Assembly: GCA_017625695.1 (NCBI GenBank) | Contig: JAGAKI010000020.1 | Coordinates: 1 to 64,000 of the forward strand | Source: Clostridia bacterium | GTDB taxonomy: Bacteria; Bacillota; Clostridia; UMGS1840 | DNA length: 64,000 bases | Reading direction: 5' to 3' | Shown: piece by piece, positions 25,698 to 34,335 of the stretch | Layout of the letters: every line of letters begins with the position of its first letter | How positions within the stretch are numbered: position 1 is the first letter of the stretch | Program-made: the position numbers and the translations under genes | Notes under the pieces: model-generated | The model's input: only the letters and a program-made list of their open reading frames with translations | Told to the model about the DNA's origin: nothing | Databases searched by the model: none

Positions 25698-26767
25698 AAA
25701 AACACCGGATTGCAAGACTTCAGCACGTGTTTCTTGTCATCATTCTTCTGTTGGTACTTCCGTTTTCTGTCGATGCAAATGAACTAAAGAATCCAACCGA
25801 AGAAATTTTATCTCTGGCAGAAGATAGTGAAACTTATCACCAAAGCTCCGAAGAAAAGCCGTCTCTGGGAACTCTTTGGGAGCAAGCAGACGACTTATTT
25901 TTCAGAGAATTAAAAGCTATGCTTTCCCGTGTGAAACTGTTAGTTGCCATGTTGGTGTTATGGGGTATGAAAAGCTGTATGGACTTCCCCTTCAGCTTCA
26001 ATCGGACCGTCACATTAGGGTGTATGGCACCGATCCTGTATCTGACTGGCGAAATTTTTACCGAACTGACCACGGTGGCAACCGATATGATAGAACAGCT
26101 ATCTCAATTTGTCTATCTGATTATCCCCACTCTGACAGGACTGATCGCCAATGGCGGAAGAGTGTTAAGTTCTGCGAAAAGCACCTATTTTATTTTAGGG
26201 TTTATGAACGTACTGGTATTTTTGATTGGGCATCTTTTTGTTCCTGCCATTCTGTTATATTTTGTGTGTTCCGTGATGTCTGCCATAGTGGAAAAAGACT
26301 ATTTTTCTGCTTTGAAAAAAGTTCTTTTGTCTGTCAATAAAACCGCATTGCCCCTTTGTATCGGCATTTTTACTACCTTGTTGACCGTTCTTACCACCGT
26401 TTCCAAATCCTCAGATGCACTGACTCTGCAAACGGCAAAAATGGCGTTGGGAAACTGTATTCCTTTTTTGGGAAGTGCACTGTCCGATTCCGGAGAATAT
26501 CTGATTCAGACGGTTGCTCAAATCAAGGCACAGGCAGGATTAGCGGGAATTGTGGCGTTATGCTACATATTCCTGGTCCCCATTTTAAAAATTCTGTCCG
26601 GAATTCTGATTTTTAAAGGATTATCCGTTTGTGCCGGATTCTTATGTGAAGATACTGTCACCGAATTTTATGACAATGCCCAGACAGCACTCGGGATGCT
26701 GGCAGGAGTCACGGCAACGGTGTCGGTCATTGCCATTCTTGGCATTATGATTCTGATGGGACTGTAA
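25682..26767 (+). CDS. spoIIIAE: Stage III sporulation protein AE
   Basis: A 361-residue protein with an N-terminal hydrophobic segment (about 14-31, probable signal), then a polar region and about seven transmembrane segments. IPTLTGLIANGGR and PFLGSALSDSGEYLIQ are recognisable SpoIIIAE blocks. It is the large polytopic channel subunit. Start overlaps spoIIIAD. Confidence 0.94.
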   Translation: MVAVLEKHRIARLQHVFLVIILLLVLPFSVDANELKNPTEEILSLAEDSETYHQSSEEKPSLGTLWEQADDLFFRELKAMLSRVKLLVAMLVLWGMKSCMDFPFSFNRTVTLGCMAPILYLTGEIFTELTTVATDMIEQLSQFVYLIIPTLTGLIANGGRVLSSAKSTYFILGFMNVLVFLIGHLFVPAILLYFVCSVMSAIVEKDYFSALKKVLLSVNKTALPLCIGIFTTLLTVLTTVSKSSDALTLQTAKMALGNCIPFLGSALSDSGEYLIQTVAQIKAQAGLAGIVALCYIFLVPILKILSGILIFKGLSVCAGFLCEDTVTEFYDNAQTALGMLAGVTATVSVIAILGIMILMGL

Positions 26768-26781
26768 AAAAGGAGGACTTT

Positions 26782-27219
26782 ATGCTGCATTTAATTGTAA
26801 AACTGAAATCTGTAGTCCTGGTAATTTTAATCTGTGAATTTTTAAAAGAATTGCTTGCCGCTGAAAAATTCAAGCGTTATCTTCAATTTGCAGTCAGTCT
26901 TTTTCTGTTTGCCTTTTTTCTTTCCGCATTTTTACATACCGATTTTTCACTTCCCCAATTCTCAGAAACCGTTGCTTTCCAACCGGAAGACAATCTATTG
27001 AAAGAGCAATATGAAACACAAATTGCAACTGCTGTTTCCAAGGAGCTTACAAAAAACGGTTTCTCCTATCAGAATGTAACGGTTACATTATCAGATTGCT
27101 ATGAAATCGAAACCATCCGGATTGTTTCGGATGCTGACCCTGAAATCTTTGAATCTCTGTGGAAAGGAGACATCCCCTATGAAGTGGTACACCCCTCTTT
27201 TGAAATTTCTGCCCCGTAA
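26782..27219 (+). CDS. spoIIIAF: Stage III sporulation protein AF
   Basis: A 145-residue protein with two N-terminal transmembrane helices (about 5-22 and 33-53) and a C-terminal soluble domain with a ring-building-motif-like pattern (LTKNGFSYQNVTVTLSD). GGAGG lies upstream. The 3' end overlaps spoIIIAG. Confidence 0.92.
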   Translation: MLHLIVKLKSVVLVILICEFLKELLAAEKFKRYLQFAVSLFLFAFFLSAFLHTDFSLPQFSETVAFQPEDNLLKEQYETQIATAVSKELTKNGFSYQNVTVTLSDCYEIETIRIVSDADPEIFESLWKGDIPYEVVHPSFEISAP

Positions 27220-27709
27220 TCTGAAAGACAAAAAAATCAAGCTGATATTGATATTGTTTTTAACAGGTGCGATATTTCTTTTGCTTCCTCCAAACGAAAA
27301 AAAAGAGGAATCTTCCCACGTACAAGTGAATATGATAAATCATCAGGAGCGTACAAAAAAAGAGCTGGAAAAGCTCCTCACCAAGCTGACAGGAGAAACC
27401 GTCAGAATTGTGTTCACCCAAAAAGACAGCGGGGACTTCAGCGTAATCACCGAAGAAAGTCTTTTGGTGGAATCAAACCCGGAAAACGGTACCTCTACTT
27501 TGCAAAAGGATACCAAACCCATCACCGACAGTAACAAAAATATTATGATAAAAAACCGTCAGCAGCCGGCAATTAAGGGGGTATGTATATTTTATTTCGG
27601 CACCTATCAGAAAGAAGTGGAAAATCTGCTGTATCGTGCTGCCAAAAGTGCATTGGGAGCAGAGATTCATACTGTAGAAGTGATTTTTAAACCAAATGAA
27701 AGGAATTGA
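27179..27709 (+). CDS. spoIIIAG: Stage III sporulation protein AG
   Basis: A 176-residue protein with one transmembrane helix (about 22-40, LILILFLTGAIFLLLP) and an extracytoplasmic ring-building domain (LEKLLTKLTGETVRIVFTQ and PAIKGVCIFYFG). I start it at 27179, where GGAAAGGAG lies nine bases upstream. The frame is open for 26 more codons, which overlap spoIIIAF and lack a site. SpoIIIAG forms the large ring of the feeding channel. Confidence 0.92.
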   Translation: MKWYTPLLKFLPRNLKDKKIKLILILFLTGAIFLLLPPNEKKEESSHVQVNMINHQERTKKELEKLLTKLTGETVRIVFTQKDSGDFSVITEESLLVESNPENGTSTLQKDTKPITDSNKNIMIKNRQQPAIKGVCIFYFGTYQKEVENLLYRAAKSALGAEIHTVEVIFKPNERN

Positions 27710-27714
27710 TACTT

Positions 27715-28221
27715 ATGCTGTTATTACACAAACGAAAGGTGGCAGCAGTCATCTGTACTGCTCTGCTGGCCACGGCCGGCGTTGTCAATTACATCAACCA
27801 TACCGAGTCAGAATCCGTGTCCCTTTCTCTGCCCCCTGCTGATGAAAGCTACGATGAATCTACCAACTATGGAGAAGCCAAATATGTATCTACAGACATT
27901 ACCGTAGAGAAAAACCGCAGCGAAGCAGTAGCACTGTTGAAAACTGTTTCAGAAGATGAAAGCGCAGACCCGGTGAAAAAAGCCGAAGCACAAAGTGAAA
28001 TCATCCGAATTGCCAAAGATATGGAAAAAGAAGCTGTGGTGAAAGAAATTTTAACAGAAAAAGGATTTTTGGATGTCAGTGTATACTTAAACTCACCTCA
28101 GGCAACCGTCAGCGTAAAATCTCAGGGATTAACCGATATGCAACTTGCTCAGATTCGTGACACCTTGCGTAAGGATGCCAACATTGAACCTCAGAATCTG
28201 AAAATAATTGAAACAAAATAA
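27715..28221 (+). CDS. spoIIIAH: Stage III sporulation protein AH
   Basis: A 168-residue bitopic protein with an N-terminal helix (about 9-25), a linker rich in acidic and polar residues, and a C-terminal YscJ/FliF-like ring-building domain (about 95-168: EKGFLDVSVYLNSPQATVSVKS). In Bacillus it pairs with forespore SpoIIQ across the septum. ATG at 27715 follows AAAGGA. Last gene of the canonical operon; no terminator separates it from what follows. Confidence 0.94.
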   Translation: MLLLHKRKVAAVICTALLATAGVVNYINHTESESVSLSLPPADESYDESTNYGEAKYVSTDITVEKNRSEAVALLKTVSEDESADPVKKAEAQSEIIRIAKDMEKEAVVKEILTEKGFLDVSVYLNSPQATVSVKSQGLTDMQLAQIRDTLRKDANIEPQNLKIIETK

Positions 28222-28226
28222 TGACC

Positions 28227-28255
28227 TTGTGATTCTTTTTCCTCTTTGCTACAAT
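28227..28255 (+). promoter_or_regulatory. Possible promoter before the portal-like gene pair
   Basis: TTGTGA (28227-28232), 17-nt spacer, TACAAT (28250-28255) fits a sigma-A promoter. The -10 GCTACAAT also resembles the sigma-E -10, but the matching -35 is poor. Read-through from spoIIIAH is equally possible because no terminator lies between. Confidence 0.5.
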
Positions 28256-28303
28256 AACTCATGAGTAGTTCGGAATTTACTATGAATTATCTGAGGTGAA
28301 ATC

Positions 28304-28546
28304 ATGACAAACCAAGAAAAACAGGAGTATTTGACACAACGAAGATATTTCTATGCTGTCACTCCTACCTACTACGGATCGCCCAAGCAATACGCAAAAA
28401 AGAGGAAAGAAGCAGAGGAAAAAGAAAAGCGTAAGAAAAAAATTCTCGATTATCTGAATCAGGCGAAAAAATCTGCCATCAAGCGAGGGATGTATAACCA
28501 AAAGCCCTATCAGAAGGTCGTATCGGAGGCAAATAAAAATGTCTGA
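28304..28546 (+). CDS. Small basic charged protein upstream of the portal-like gene
   Basis: An 80-residue protein with a long lysine/glutamate-rich helical stretch (about 28-56, KKRKEAEEKEKRKKKILDYL) and a tyrosine-rich N-terminus. No membrane segment. GAGGTG lies upstream of the ATG, and the 3' end overlaps the portal-like gene by 8 bp, so the two are translationally coupled. I recognise no family. The charge pattern would suit a nucleic-acid-binding or scaffold-like partner, which is conjecture. Confidence 0.6.
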   Translation: MTNQEKQEYLTQRRYFYAVTPTYYGSPKQYAKKRKEAEEKEKRKKKILDYLNQAKKSAIKRGMYNQKPYQKVVSEANKNV

Positions 28547-30383
28547 AAAACTGGCTCAATTTGTCTGCCGTGAATTTACCGACCGTGCAGAAAAAAGAAA
28601 TCAGCTGGAACTAAAATGGAATCTGAATATCAATTTCTTAAACGGTAACCAATACTGTGACGCCGACTACAATCAGAAAAAGATTTTCTCCATTGAAAAA
28701 CTGTATGATTATCAGGAACGAGCTGTCTACAACAACATTGCACCGATTATTGAAACCCGTATCGCCAAGCTATCGGCCGTGGTTCCTCAAATCGGTGCAA
28801 TGACAAACAGTTCCGACTTAAACGACTTGTCCAATGCAAAAATCTCAACAGCAGTCTTACGAAGCATCCACAAACAATTAAATTTCCCCGAAAAAATCGC
28901 CCATGCCGTTTCCATTTCCGAAATGCTGGGTACCGCCTTTTATAAAATTATCTGGCAAAAAGACCATGGAGAGTTTCTCTACCGGTCCGAAAAAGAAACG
29001 GTGAAAACCGGTGAAGTGGATACCATCGTTTGTTCCCCCTATGAAATTTATCCGGAAAGTCTGTATGTAGAGCAGATTTCCGAACAAAAAAGCATCATTC
29101 ACGCTCATCCCTACCACGTGGATGAAATCAAAGAAAAATGGGGAGTTACCGTAGAACCGAATCGGGTCAATCTGTTTTCTATGACCAATATCACCAACGT
29201 AACCGGAGGACTGGGATGGACAAGTACTGCCGAAAGTGTTAGTCAGGAAACCAAGGACAACTTTGACATCGTGTTGGAATATTACGAAAAGCCAACCAAA
29301 AAGCATCCCGACGGCAGACTGCTGATTGTGGCATATTACAACGAGGTATTATTGTACGAAGGGCCCCTCCCCTATGTCAACGGCAAATATCACACCCGTG
29401 GATATCCCTTTGTAAAACAGACTGCCATTAACCGTCCCGGCTGTTTTTTCGGTATTTCCATCATCGAGCGTCTGATTCCCATTCAGAGGGATTACAATGC
29501 CATTCAAAACCGTATCAACGAATACTTAAACCGTGCGGCGTTAGGAATCCCTGTAATTGAAGACGGCAGCGTGGATGTGGATAGTTTGGAATACTACGGT
29601 ATGCCTCCGGGAATGCCCATTGTATACGGCAGAGGCAGTGAACCGCCTCGTTTTATGGACACACCGGCTCTGCCCTATAGTTTTCTTTCCAAACAAGACC
29701 GTCTGGAGGAAGCTTTCATTTCGATTTCCGGCATTTCGGAATTATCACAGTTTTCACGGGCGCCTACCAATGTAACATCCGGTACCGCTTTGGGAATTTT
29801 AGCACAGCAGGATGATACCCGTCTGGCAGTCAGTGCAGAAAACATCCGAAATGCGGTTTTGGAAGTGGCAAGGCAATGGCTTCGTCTGTATCAGCAATTT
29901 GCTTTGTTTGAGCGAATGCTGAAACTGGGCGGTGATGAACTGGATAACGCTCTGATCCGTTGGAACAAAAGCAATCTTTTGCCCGAAAATCTGGAATTAA
30001 CCACCCAGAATGAAATTGAGAATTCTCTGCTTGTCAAACGGGAACTGATTCGGGAATTATATCAGATGGGGCTGTTTACAGATCCGAAATCCGGAAGAAT
30101 TACAGCTTGTGCCAAATCAAAAATCCTTTCTCTGTTAAAAATGGGAGACTGGGAAAATCAAATGGAATTAGAAACCTTAAATTCCACCCGTGCCACCCGT
30201 GAAAACTTAAAACTAAGAGAAGGCATTTCTTGCTCTGTGAAAGCCAGAGACCAACACGAAATCCACATTGAAGAACACACAAAATATCTTTTGACCGGAG
30301 AATTTGAAGAACTTGAAAAAACAAATCCGGCAATTGCGGAACTGTTTGAAGCACATCTGAAAGAACACGAAGCTTATCTTTAA
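28539..30383 (+). CDS. Phage portal-like protein, stand-alone
   Basis: A 614-residue protein that reads as a dodecameric portal of the P22/podovirus type: an N-terminal helical region, a wing/stem core with QKDHGEFLY..., the PGCFFGISIIERLIPIQRDYNAIQNR block (about 307-332) preceding the stem helices, the TNVTSGTALGILAQQDDTRL segment (about 408-427), and a long helical C-terminus. Portals are the DNA-translocating vertex of tailed phages. No terminase, protease, capsid or tail gene is nearby, the frame is intact, and base composition matches the spo genes before it. I infer a domesticated portal retained for a host role. The portal call rests on motif recognition, not a search. Confidence 0.7.
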   Translation: MSEKLAQFVCREFTDRAEKRNQLELKWNLNINFLNGNQYCDADYNQKKIFSIEKLYDYQERAVYNNIAPIIETRIAKLSAVVPQIGAMTNSSDLNDLSNAKISTAVLRSIHKQLNFPEKIAHAVSISEMLGTAFYKIIWQKDHGEFLYRSEKETVKTGEVDTIVCSPYEIYPESLYVEQISEQKSIIHAHPYHVDEIKEKWGVTVEPNRVNLFSMTNITNVTGGLGWTSTAESVSQETKDNFDIVLEYYEKPTKKHPDGRLLIVAYYNEVLLYEGPLPYVNGKYHTRGYPFVKQTAINRPGCFFGISIIERLIPIQRDYNAIQNRINEYLNRAALGIPVIEDGSVDVDSLEYYGMPPGMPIVYGRGSEPPRFMDTPALPYSFLSKQDRLEEAFISISGISELSQFSRAPTNVTSGTALGILAQQDDTRLAVSAENIRNAVLEVARQWLRLYQQFALFERMLKLGGDELDNALIRWNKSNLLPENLELTTQNEIENSLLVKRELIRELYQMGLFTDPKSGRITACAKSKILSLLKMGDWENQMELETLNSTRATRENLKLREGISCSVKARDQHEIHIEEHTKYLLTGEFEELEKTNPAIAELFEAHLKEHEAYL

Positions 30384-30411
30384 AAAAGATGAAAAATTCA
30401 GCAACAACAGG

Positions 30412-30440
30412 TATATTATCAATAAAATGGGAATATAATG
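30412..30440 (+). promoter_or_regulatory. Possible sigma-E-like promoter of the DUF2508 gene
   Basis: GTATATT (30412-30418), 14-nt spacer, AATATAAT (30433-30440). The -35 matches six of seven and the -10 six of eight positions of the sigma-E consensus. TATAAT at 30435 without a good -35 is the sigma-A alternative. Confidence 0.4.
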
Positions 30441-30480
30441 AATCAGAAAAAACATTTTTGACAGAAAGGCGGTTTCCGGG

Positions 30481-30720
30481 ATGGAAAAGCTCTTACAAAA
30501 ACTATCTCAATTATTTTCCCAACCCAAAGCTTCTCCCACGATGGATGCTCTCATGGATGCCAAACGGGAAGTGGAACTTGCATGGATTAACTTTAACGAG
30601 GCCACAAAAGACGAATACATTGATATTGCCATTATGAATTTAAATCTTGCCAAAAAGAAGCTGGATGTTGCCATCAAAGAATCCAAAGAAGCAACTGAAG
30701 TTCAAACAGCCGGTTTGTGA
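30481..30720 (+). CDS. DUF2508 family protein
   Basis: A 79-residue helical protein. MDALMDAKREVELAWINFNEA followed by DEYIDIAIMNLNLAKKKLDVAIKE matches the DUF2508 (YaaL-like) pattern of small acidic helical proteins in spore formers. AAAGGCGG lies eight bases before the ATG. It ends the plus-strand group before a strong bidirectional terminator. Function unknown. Confidence 0.75.
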   Translation: MEKLLQKLSQLFSQPKASPTMDALMDAKREVELAWINFNEATKDEYIDIAIMNLNLAKKKLDVAIKESKEATEVQTAGL

Positions 30721-30756
30721 AAAAAATTCCTGATGTCAGTTTTTTAATCCTCTCTT

Positions 30757-30795
30757 AAGAAAAACGGAGCTGCTATTGGCAGCTCCGTTTTTCTT
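30757..30795. terminator. Bidirectional terminator between DUF2508 and mgtC-like genes
   Basis: A perfect 17-bp inverted repeat (30757-30773 with 30779-30795) around TATTG, with A/T runs at both ends so that it works on either strand. Confidence 0.92.
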
Positions 30796-31435
30796 ATAAT
30801 TCACTTTTTAATGCGCAGTCATAAGGAATGGAACGAAGAAATTCTTCTTCATTGATTTTCGCAGGGATTTCAATGTAAAATACATATGTAAACACACCAT
30901 TCTTTTTCACAATGTTAGTATCAAATACTACAATTTTATTTTCTTTGAATTTTTCTTTGATCATATCCGCATTTTCAATATTCTTAACCGTCAAAATTTT
31001 GCTTTTGGGTTTTTCGGCAAAGGGCATCCGAAAATGCAGCAAGGTCTGCGCCAGAAGAATCAATATTGTACCGGAAATCCCGATGACATACATTCCGCAC
31101 CCGATTGCCATCCCGATTCCGGCAGTCGCCCAGATTCCGGCAGCTGTGGTCAGACCACTGATGGTCTGATGCTTCACAAACACCATACCGGCTCCCAAAA
31201 AACCGATTCCGCTGACAATCTGTGCTGCAATTCTGGCAGGGTCACGGTTGGTAATATTGGGAATATTTAAAAATCCGTAAATAGAAACCAACATCATAAG
31301 ACACGAAGCACATGCAACAATACAATGGGTTCTCAACCCTGCTTCTTTTGCACGGTTGGTACGCTCCCAACCAATAACTACGCCGCAAATACTGGCAACT
31401 ACCAGACGAAGTACATACATAAAATACTGTTCCAC
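30794..31435 (-). CDS. MgtC/SapB family membrane protein
   Basis: A 213-residue protein with four to five N-terminal transmembrane segments and a C-terminal cytoplasmic ACT-like region (about 140-213). RLVVASICGVVIGWERTNRAK, DPARIAAQIVSGIGFLGAGMV and TISGLTTAAGIWATAGIGMA are the conserved MgtC/SapB blocks. I choose a GTG start (31435) because AGGAG lies exactly eight bases upstream; the ATG seven codons earlier has none. Members help cells cope with low magnesium, without being proven transporters. A 2-bp overlap with the terminator marks its stop. Confidence 0.88.
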   Translation of the reverse strand: MEQYFMYVLRLVVASICGVVIGWERTNRAKEAGLRTHCIVACASCLMMLVSIYGFLNIPNITNRDPARIAAQIVSGIGFLGAGMVFVKHQTISGLTTAAGIWATAGIGMAIGCGMYVIGISGTILILLAQTLLHFRMPFAEKPKSKILTVKNIENADMIKEKFKENKIVVFDTNIVKKNGVFTYVFYIEIPAKINEEEFLRSIPYDCALKSEL

Positions 31436-31565
31436 TTTCATTTCTCCTATCATCATAAAATATACGATACCACAGTTTCAAAAAAATGTCAAATTCTTTC
31501 TCCGAAAACAAAAAAGCTCAGCATATTTCTCGGGATACTGCTACTATATGCATGAAAAGTGGTGT

Positions 31566-33014
31566 TTATACATGATGCTCTTTTAGCATCTTGTCACGAA
31601 TGTTCCAAAGATTCGGCGATAAATCCACATAGTAGGTATGCGGATTTTCAAATCGCTTCACCTCATCCCAAAGGGTAGCAACTTCATCCGCACAATACTC
31701 TTTTAATTCCTTTAATGTGGGAGAAGTATAAACCTGTTTTCCGTTTTCAAAAATCGGAATCAGGAGTTTTTTTGCCGTAAAATTGGTAATTTTTTTCCGC
31801 TTCCACGTGAATTGCGGGTCAAACAGCTCATATTCGGTAACGCCGTCAAAATTTTCTTCGTGCATGGTTATAACATCCGCAATCGCTTTCCCCGTTTCGT
31901 TGGAATACAACCGATACAAGCTTTTAAAGCCGGGAATGGTAATTTTGGATACGTTTTCCGACAACTTGATTTTTGGAATTTCCCGTTCTCCGTCAAACAC
32001 AGAAACCAATTTATACACACCGCCGAATACCGGTTCGGATTTAGAGGTAATCAAACGTTCCCCCACTCCAAAAGTATCTACCTTCGCACCCTGATTGAGC
32101 ATATCACGAATGATGTATTCATCTAAAGAGTTGGAAGCTACAATTTTTACATCGGGATATCCGGCATCATCCAGCATTTTTCGTGCTTTTTTGGACAGAT
32201 AGGTGATATCACCGCTGTCAATACGGATGCCCTTGGGACGAAAGCCTCTGGGAACCACTTCGGTATCAAATGCCTTGATGGCATTGGGAATTCCTGATTT
32301 CAACACATTATAGGTATCTACCAACAAGGTGCAATCCTCCGGATAGCATCTGGCATAGGTCAGAAATGCTTCCAATTCCGTGTCAAACATCTGAACCCAG
32401 CTGTGTGCCATAGTACCAAGTGCCGGAATATGAAACATCTGGTCAGTTACGGTACAGGCAGTACCGGCACAACCGCCAATATAAGCGGCTCTTGCCCCAT
32501 AGATAGCACCGTCATATCCTTGCGCACGGCGGGAACCGAATTCCATTACCGCTCTGCCCTCAGCCGCCTGCACAATCCGATTTGCCTTGGTTGCAATAAG
32601 AGACTGATGGTTCACCGTCAGAAGAAGCATAGTTTCCATCAGCTGTGCTTCAATGACAGGACCTTTGACACTCACAACCGGTTCCATGGGGAAAATCGGA
32701 GTTCCTTCCGGAATTGCCCAAACGGAGGAAGAAAATGAAAAATTCTTAAGATAGTCTAAAAACTCTTCGCAAAAGATTCCCTTTTCCCGAAGATAGGAAA
32801 TATCTTCTTCCGAAAATTTCAGATTATTGATATATTCAATCATCTGCTCAAGCCCTGCCATAATGGCATAACCGCCATCATTGGGAACTCTTCTGAAAAA
32901 CAAATCAAAAGCAACCACAGTATCTTTCATTCCATTCTGAAAGTACCCGTTTGACATGGTAAATTCATAAAAATCGGTGAGCATTGAAAGATTGATATTG
33001 GGATTGAATTTCAT
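31566..33014 (-). CDS. pncB: Nicotinate phosphoribosyltransferase
   Basis: A 482-residue cytosolic enzyme converting nicotinate and PRPP to nicotinate mononucleotide for NAD synthesis. NLSMLTDFYEFTMSNGYF at the N-terminus, the GRAVMEFGSRRAQG block (about 155-168), the IRIDSGDITYLSKKAR segment and GVGERLITSKSEPVFGGVYKL (phosphate site) are all typical. The ATG at 33014 follows AGAAGG; the nine-codon longer frame does not. Located 23 bp behind rmuC. Confidence 0.95.
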   Translation of the reverse strand: MKFNPNINLSMLTDFYEFTMSNGYFQNGMKDTVVAFDLFFRRVPNDGGYAIMAGLEQMIEYINNLKFSEEDISYLREKGIFCEEFLDYLKNFSFSSSVWAIPEGTPIFPMEPVVSVKGPVIEAQLMETMLLLTVNHQSLIATKANRIVQAAEGRAVMEFGSRRAQGYDGAIYGARAAYIGGCAGTACTVTDQMFHIPALGTMAHSWVQMFDTELEAFLTYARCYPEDCTLLVDTYNVLKSGIPNAIKAFDTEVVPRGFRPKGIRIDSGDITYLSKKARKMLDDAGYPDVKIVASNSLDEYIIRDMLNQGAKVDTFGVGERLITSKSEPVFGGVYKLVSVFDGEREIPKIKLSENVSKITIPGFKSLYRLYSNETGKAIADVITMHEENFDGVTEYELFDPQFTWKRKKITNFTAKKLLIPIFENGKQVYTSPTLKELKEYCADEVATLWDEVKRFENPHTYYVDLSPNLWNIRDKMLKEHHV

Positions 33015-33037
33015 ACGATACCTTCTTTCCAAAAAAA

Positions 33038-34312
33038 TCACAATTCAGTTTCTGTTTCCTCGGAAAACTCGGGAAGCTCCGGCAAAATTGCTCTGGATTC
33101 TTCCTCAGACAATGAAGAAACGCTGTTTAATTTTCTCTGAATAGCACGGGTTCTTACCCCTACTAATTTTTCCAGTTCTCCGTGTGCCTGATCCAGCCGT
33201 TGCTGAGCAGATTTGATAACGGTAGAGAACTTTTCAAATTCGGTTTTTACTGCCCCCAAAACATTCCATACTTCCCCCGAACGTTTTTGAATGGCAAGGG
33301 TTTTAAAGCCCATTTGTAAACTCTGTAAAAAGGCACAAATGGTAGTGGGACCTGCCAGATTGATTTTATAATCACGCTGAAGCACCTCTACCAATCCGTG
33401 ACGGACCACCTCAGCATATAAGCCTTCCACCGGTAAAAACAGAATGGCAAAATCGGTGGTTTCCGGCGGTGAAATATATTTCTCGCTGATATCTTTTGCA
33501 AATTGCTTAATCCGACGGTCCAAAGCAGTTTTCGCCGCTTCAATCTGCCCGATATCACCGGTATCATAGGCATCGGTCAGCTGCGTATAAGCATCCACGG
33601 GGAATTTAGCATCAATGGGCAGATAAACAGGTTCTTTTCCGTCTCCGGGTAAGCGAATCGCAAATTCTACCACATTGGAGCTTCCTTTTTTTACGCAAAC
33701 ATTTTGTTCATACTGTTCCGGAGAAAACATCTGTTCTAAAATAGCGCCCAGTTGAATTTCACCCAGAATCCCACGGGTTTTCACATTGGAAAGCACTTTT
33801 TTGAGGTCACCCACACCGGAAGCTAAGGTTTTCATTTCCCCTAAACCTTTGTATACTTCTTCCAACCGTTCGGATACCAGTTTGAAAGACTGACCAATGC
33901 GGTCTTCCAGCGTTTTCTGAAGCTTTTCGTCCACGGTAGCACGCATTTTTTCCAGTTCTTTGTTGTTGTCTTCCTGCATTTTGGTCAGTTTGGTTTCTAC
34001 TGTTTCCCGAATCTGCTCCAGTTTTTTCTCGTTGTTCAACGAAAACTGATTGAGTCGTTCCTCCGAAGCACGTAACCGTTCGGAAACATCCTTCTGAAAG
34101 GACTCAAACCGGAGATTTAATTCCTTGATTCTCACGTCCTGCTGCTGGGAAGATTGTTGCTGTGTCTGAGAGAGCATATCAGACATGGTTTTCAGCTGAT
34201 TGGTTAATTCTATCCGAAGAGTACTGAAATCATTCTGACTGTTTTTGGTGGTTAAAAGCACAATCAAAAGCACCACAATCACAATGGATAATGCCAAAAG
34301 GATATATTCCAT
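33038..34312 (-). CDS. rmuC: DNA recombination protein RmuC
   Basis: A 424-residue protein with one N-terminal transmembrane helix (about 2-22), a long glutamine- and glutamate-rich coiled coil (about 40-130) and the RmuC nuclease-like core (about 135-390) with LKKVLSNVKTRGILGEIQLGAILEQM, PIDAKFPVDAY and AGPTTICAFLQSLQMGFKTLAIQKR. It limits inversion at short inverted repeats in E. coli. The ATG at 34312 has AAAGGAG eight bases upstream. Confidence 0.95.
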   Translation of the reverse strand: MEYILLALSIVIVVLLIVLLTTKNSQNDFSTLRIELTNQLKTMSDMLSQTQQQSSQQQDVRIKELNLRFESFQKDVSERLRASEERLNQFSLNNEKKLEQIRETVETKLTKMQEDNNKELEKMRATVDEKLQKTLEDRIGQSFKLVSERLEEVYKGLGEMKTLASGVGDLKKVLSNVKTRGILGEIQLGAILEQMFSPEQYEQNVCVKKGSSNVVEFAIRLPGDGKEPVYLPIDAKFPVDAYTQLTDAYDTGDIGQIEAAKTALDRRIKQFAKDISEKYISPPETTDFAILFLPVEGLYAEVVRHGLVEVLQRDYKINLAGPTTICAFLQSLQMGFKTLAIQKRSGEVWNVLGAVKTEFEKFSTVIKSAQQRLDQAHGELEKLVGVRTRAIQRKLNSVSSLSEEESRAILPELPEFSEETETEL

Positions 34313-34335
34313 AGCAGCCACTCCTTTCTATAAAA

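Noticed and set aside
28304-30720. Complete prophage around the portal-like gene
   Set aside because: No integrase, terminase, capsid, tail or lysis genes appear on either side; spoIIIA and mgtC-like genes flank it.
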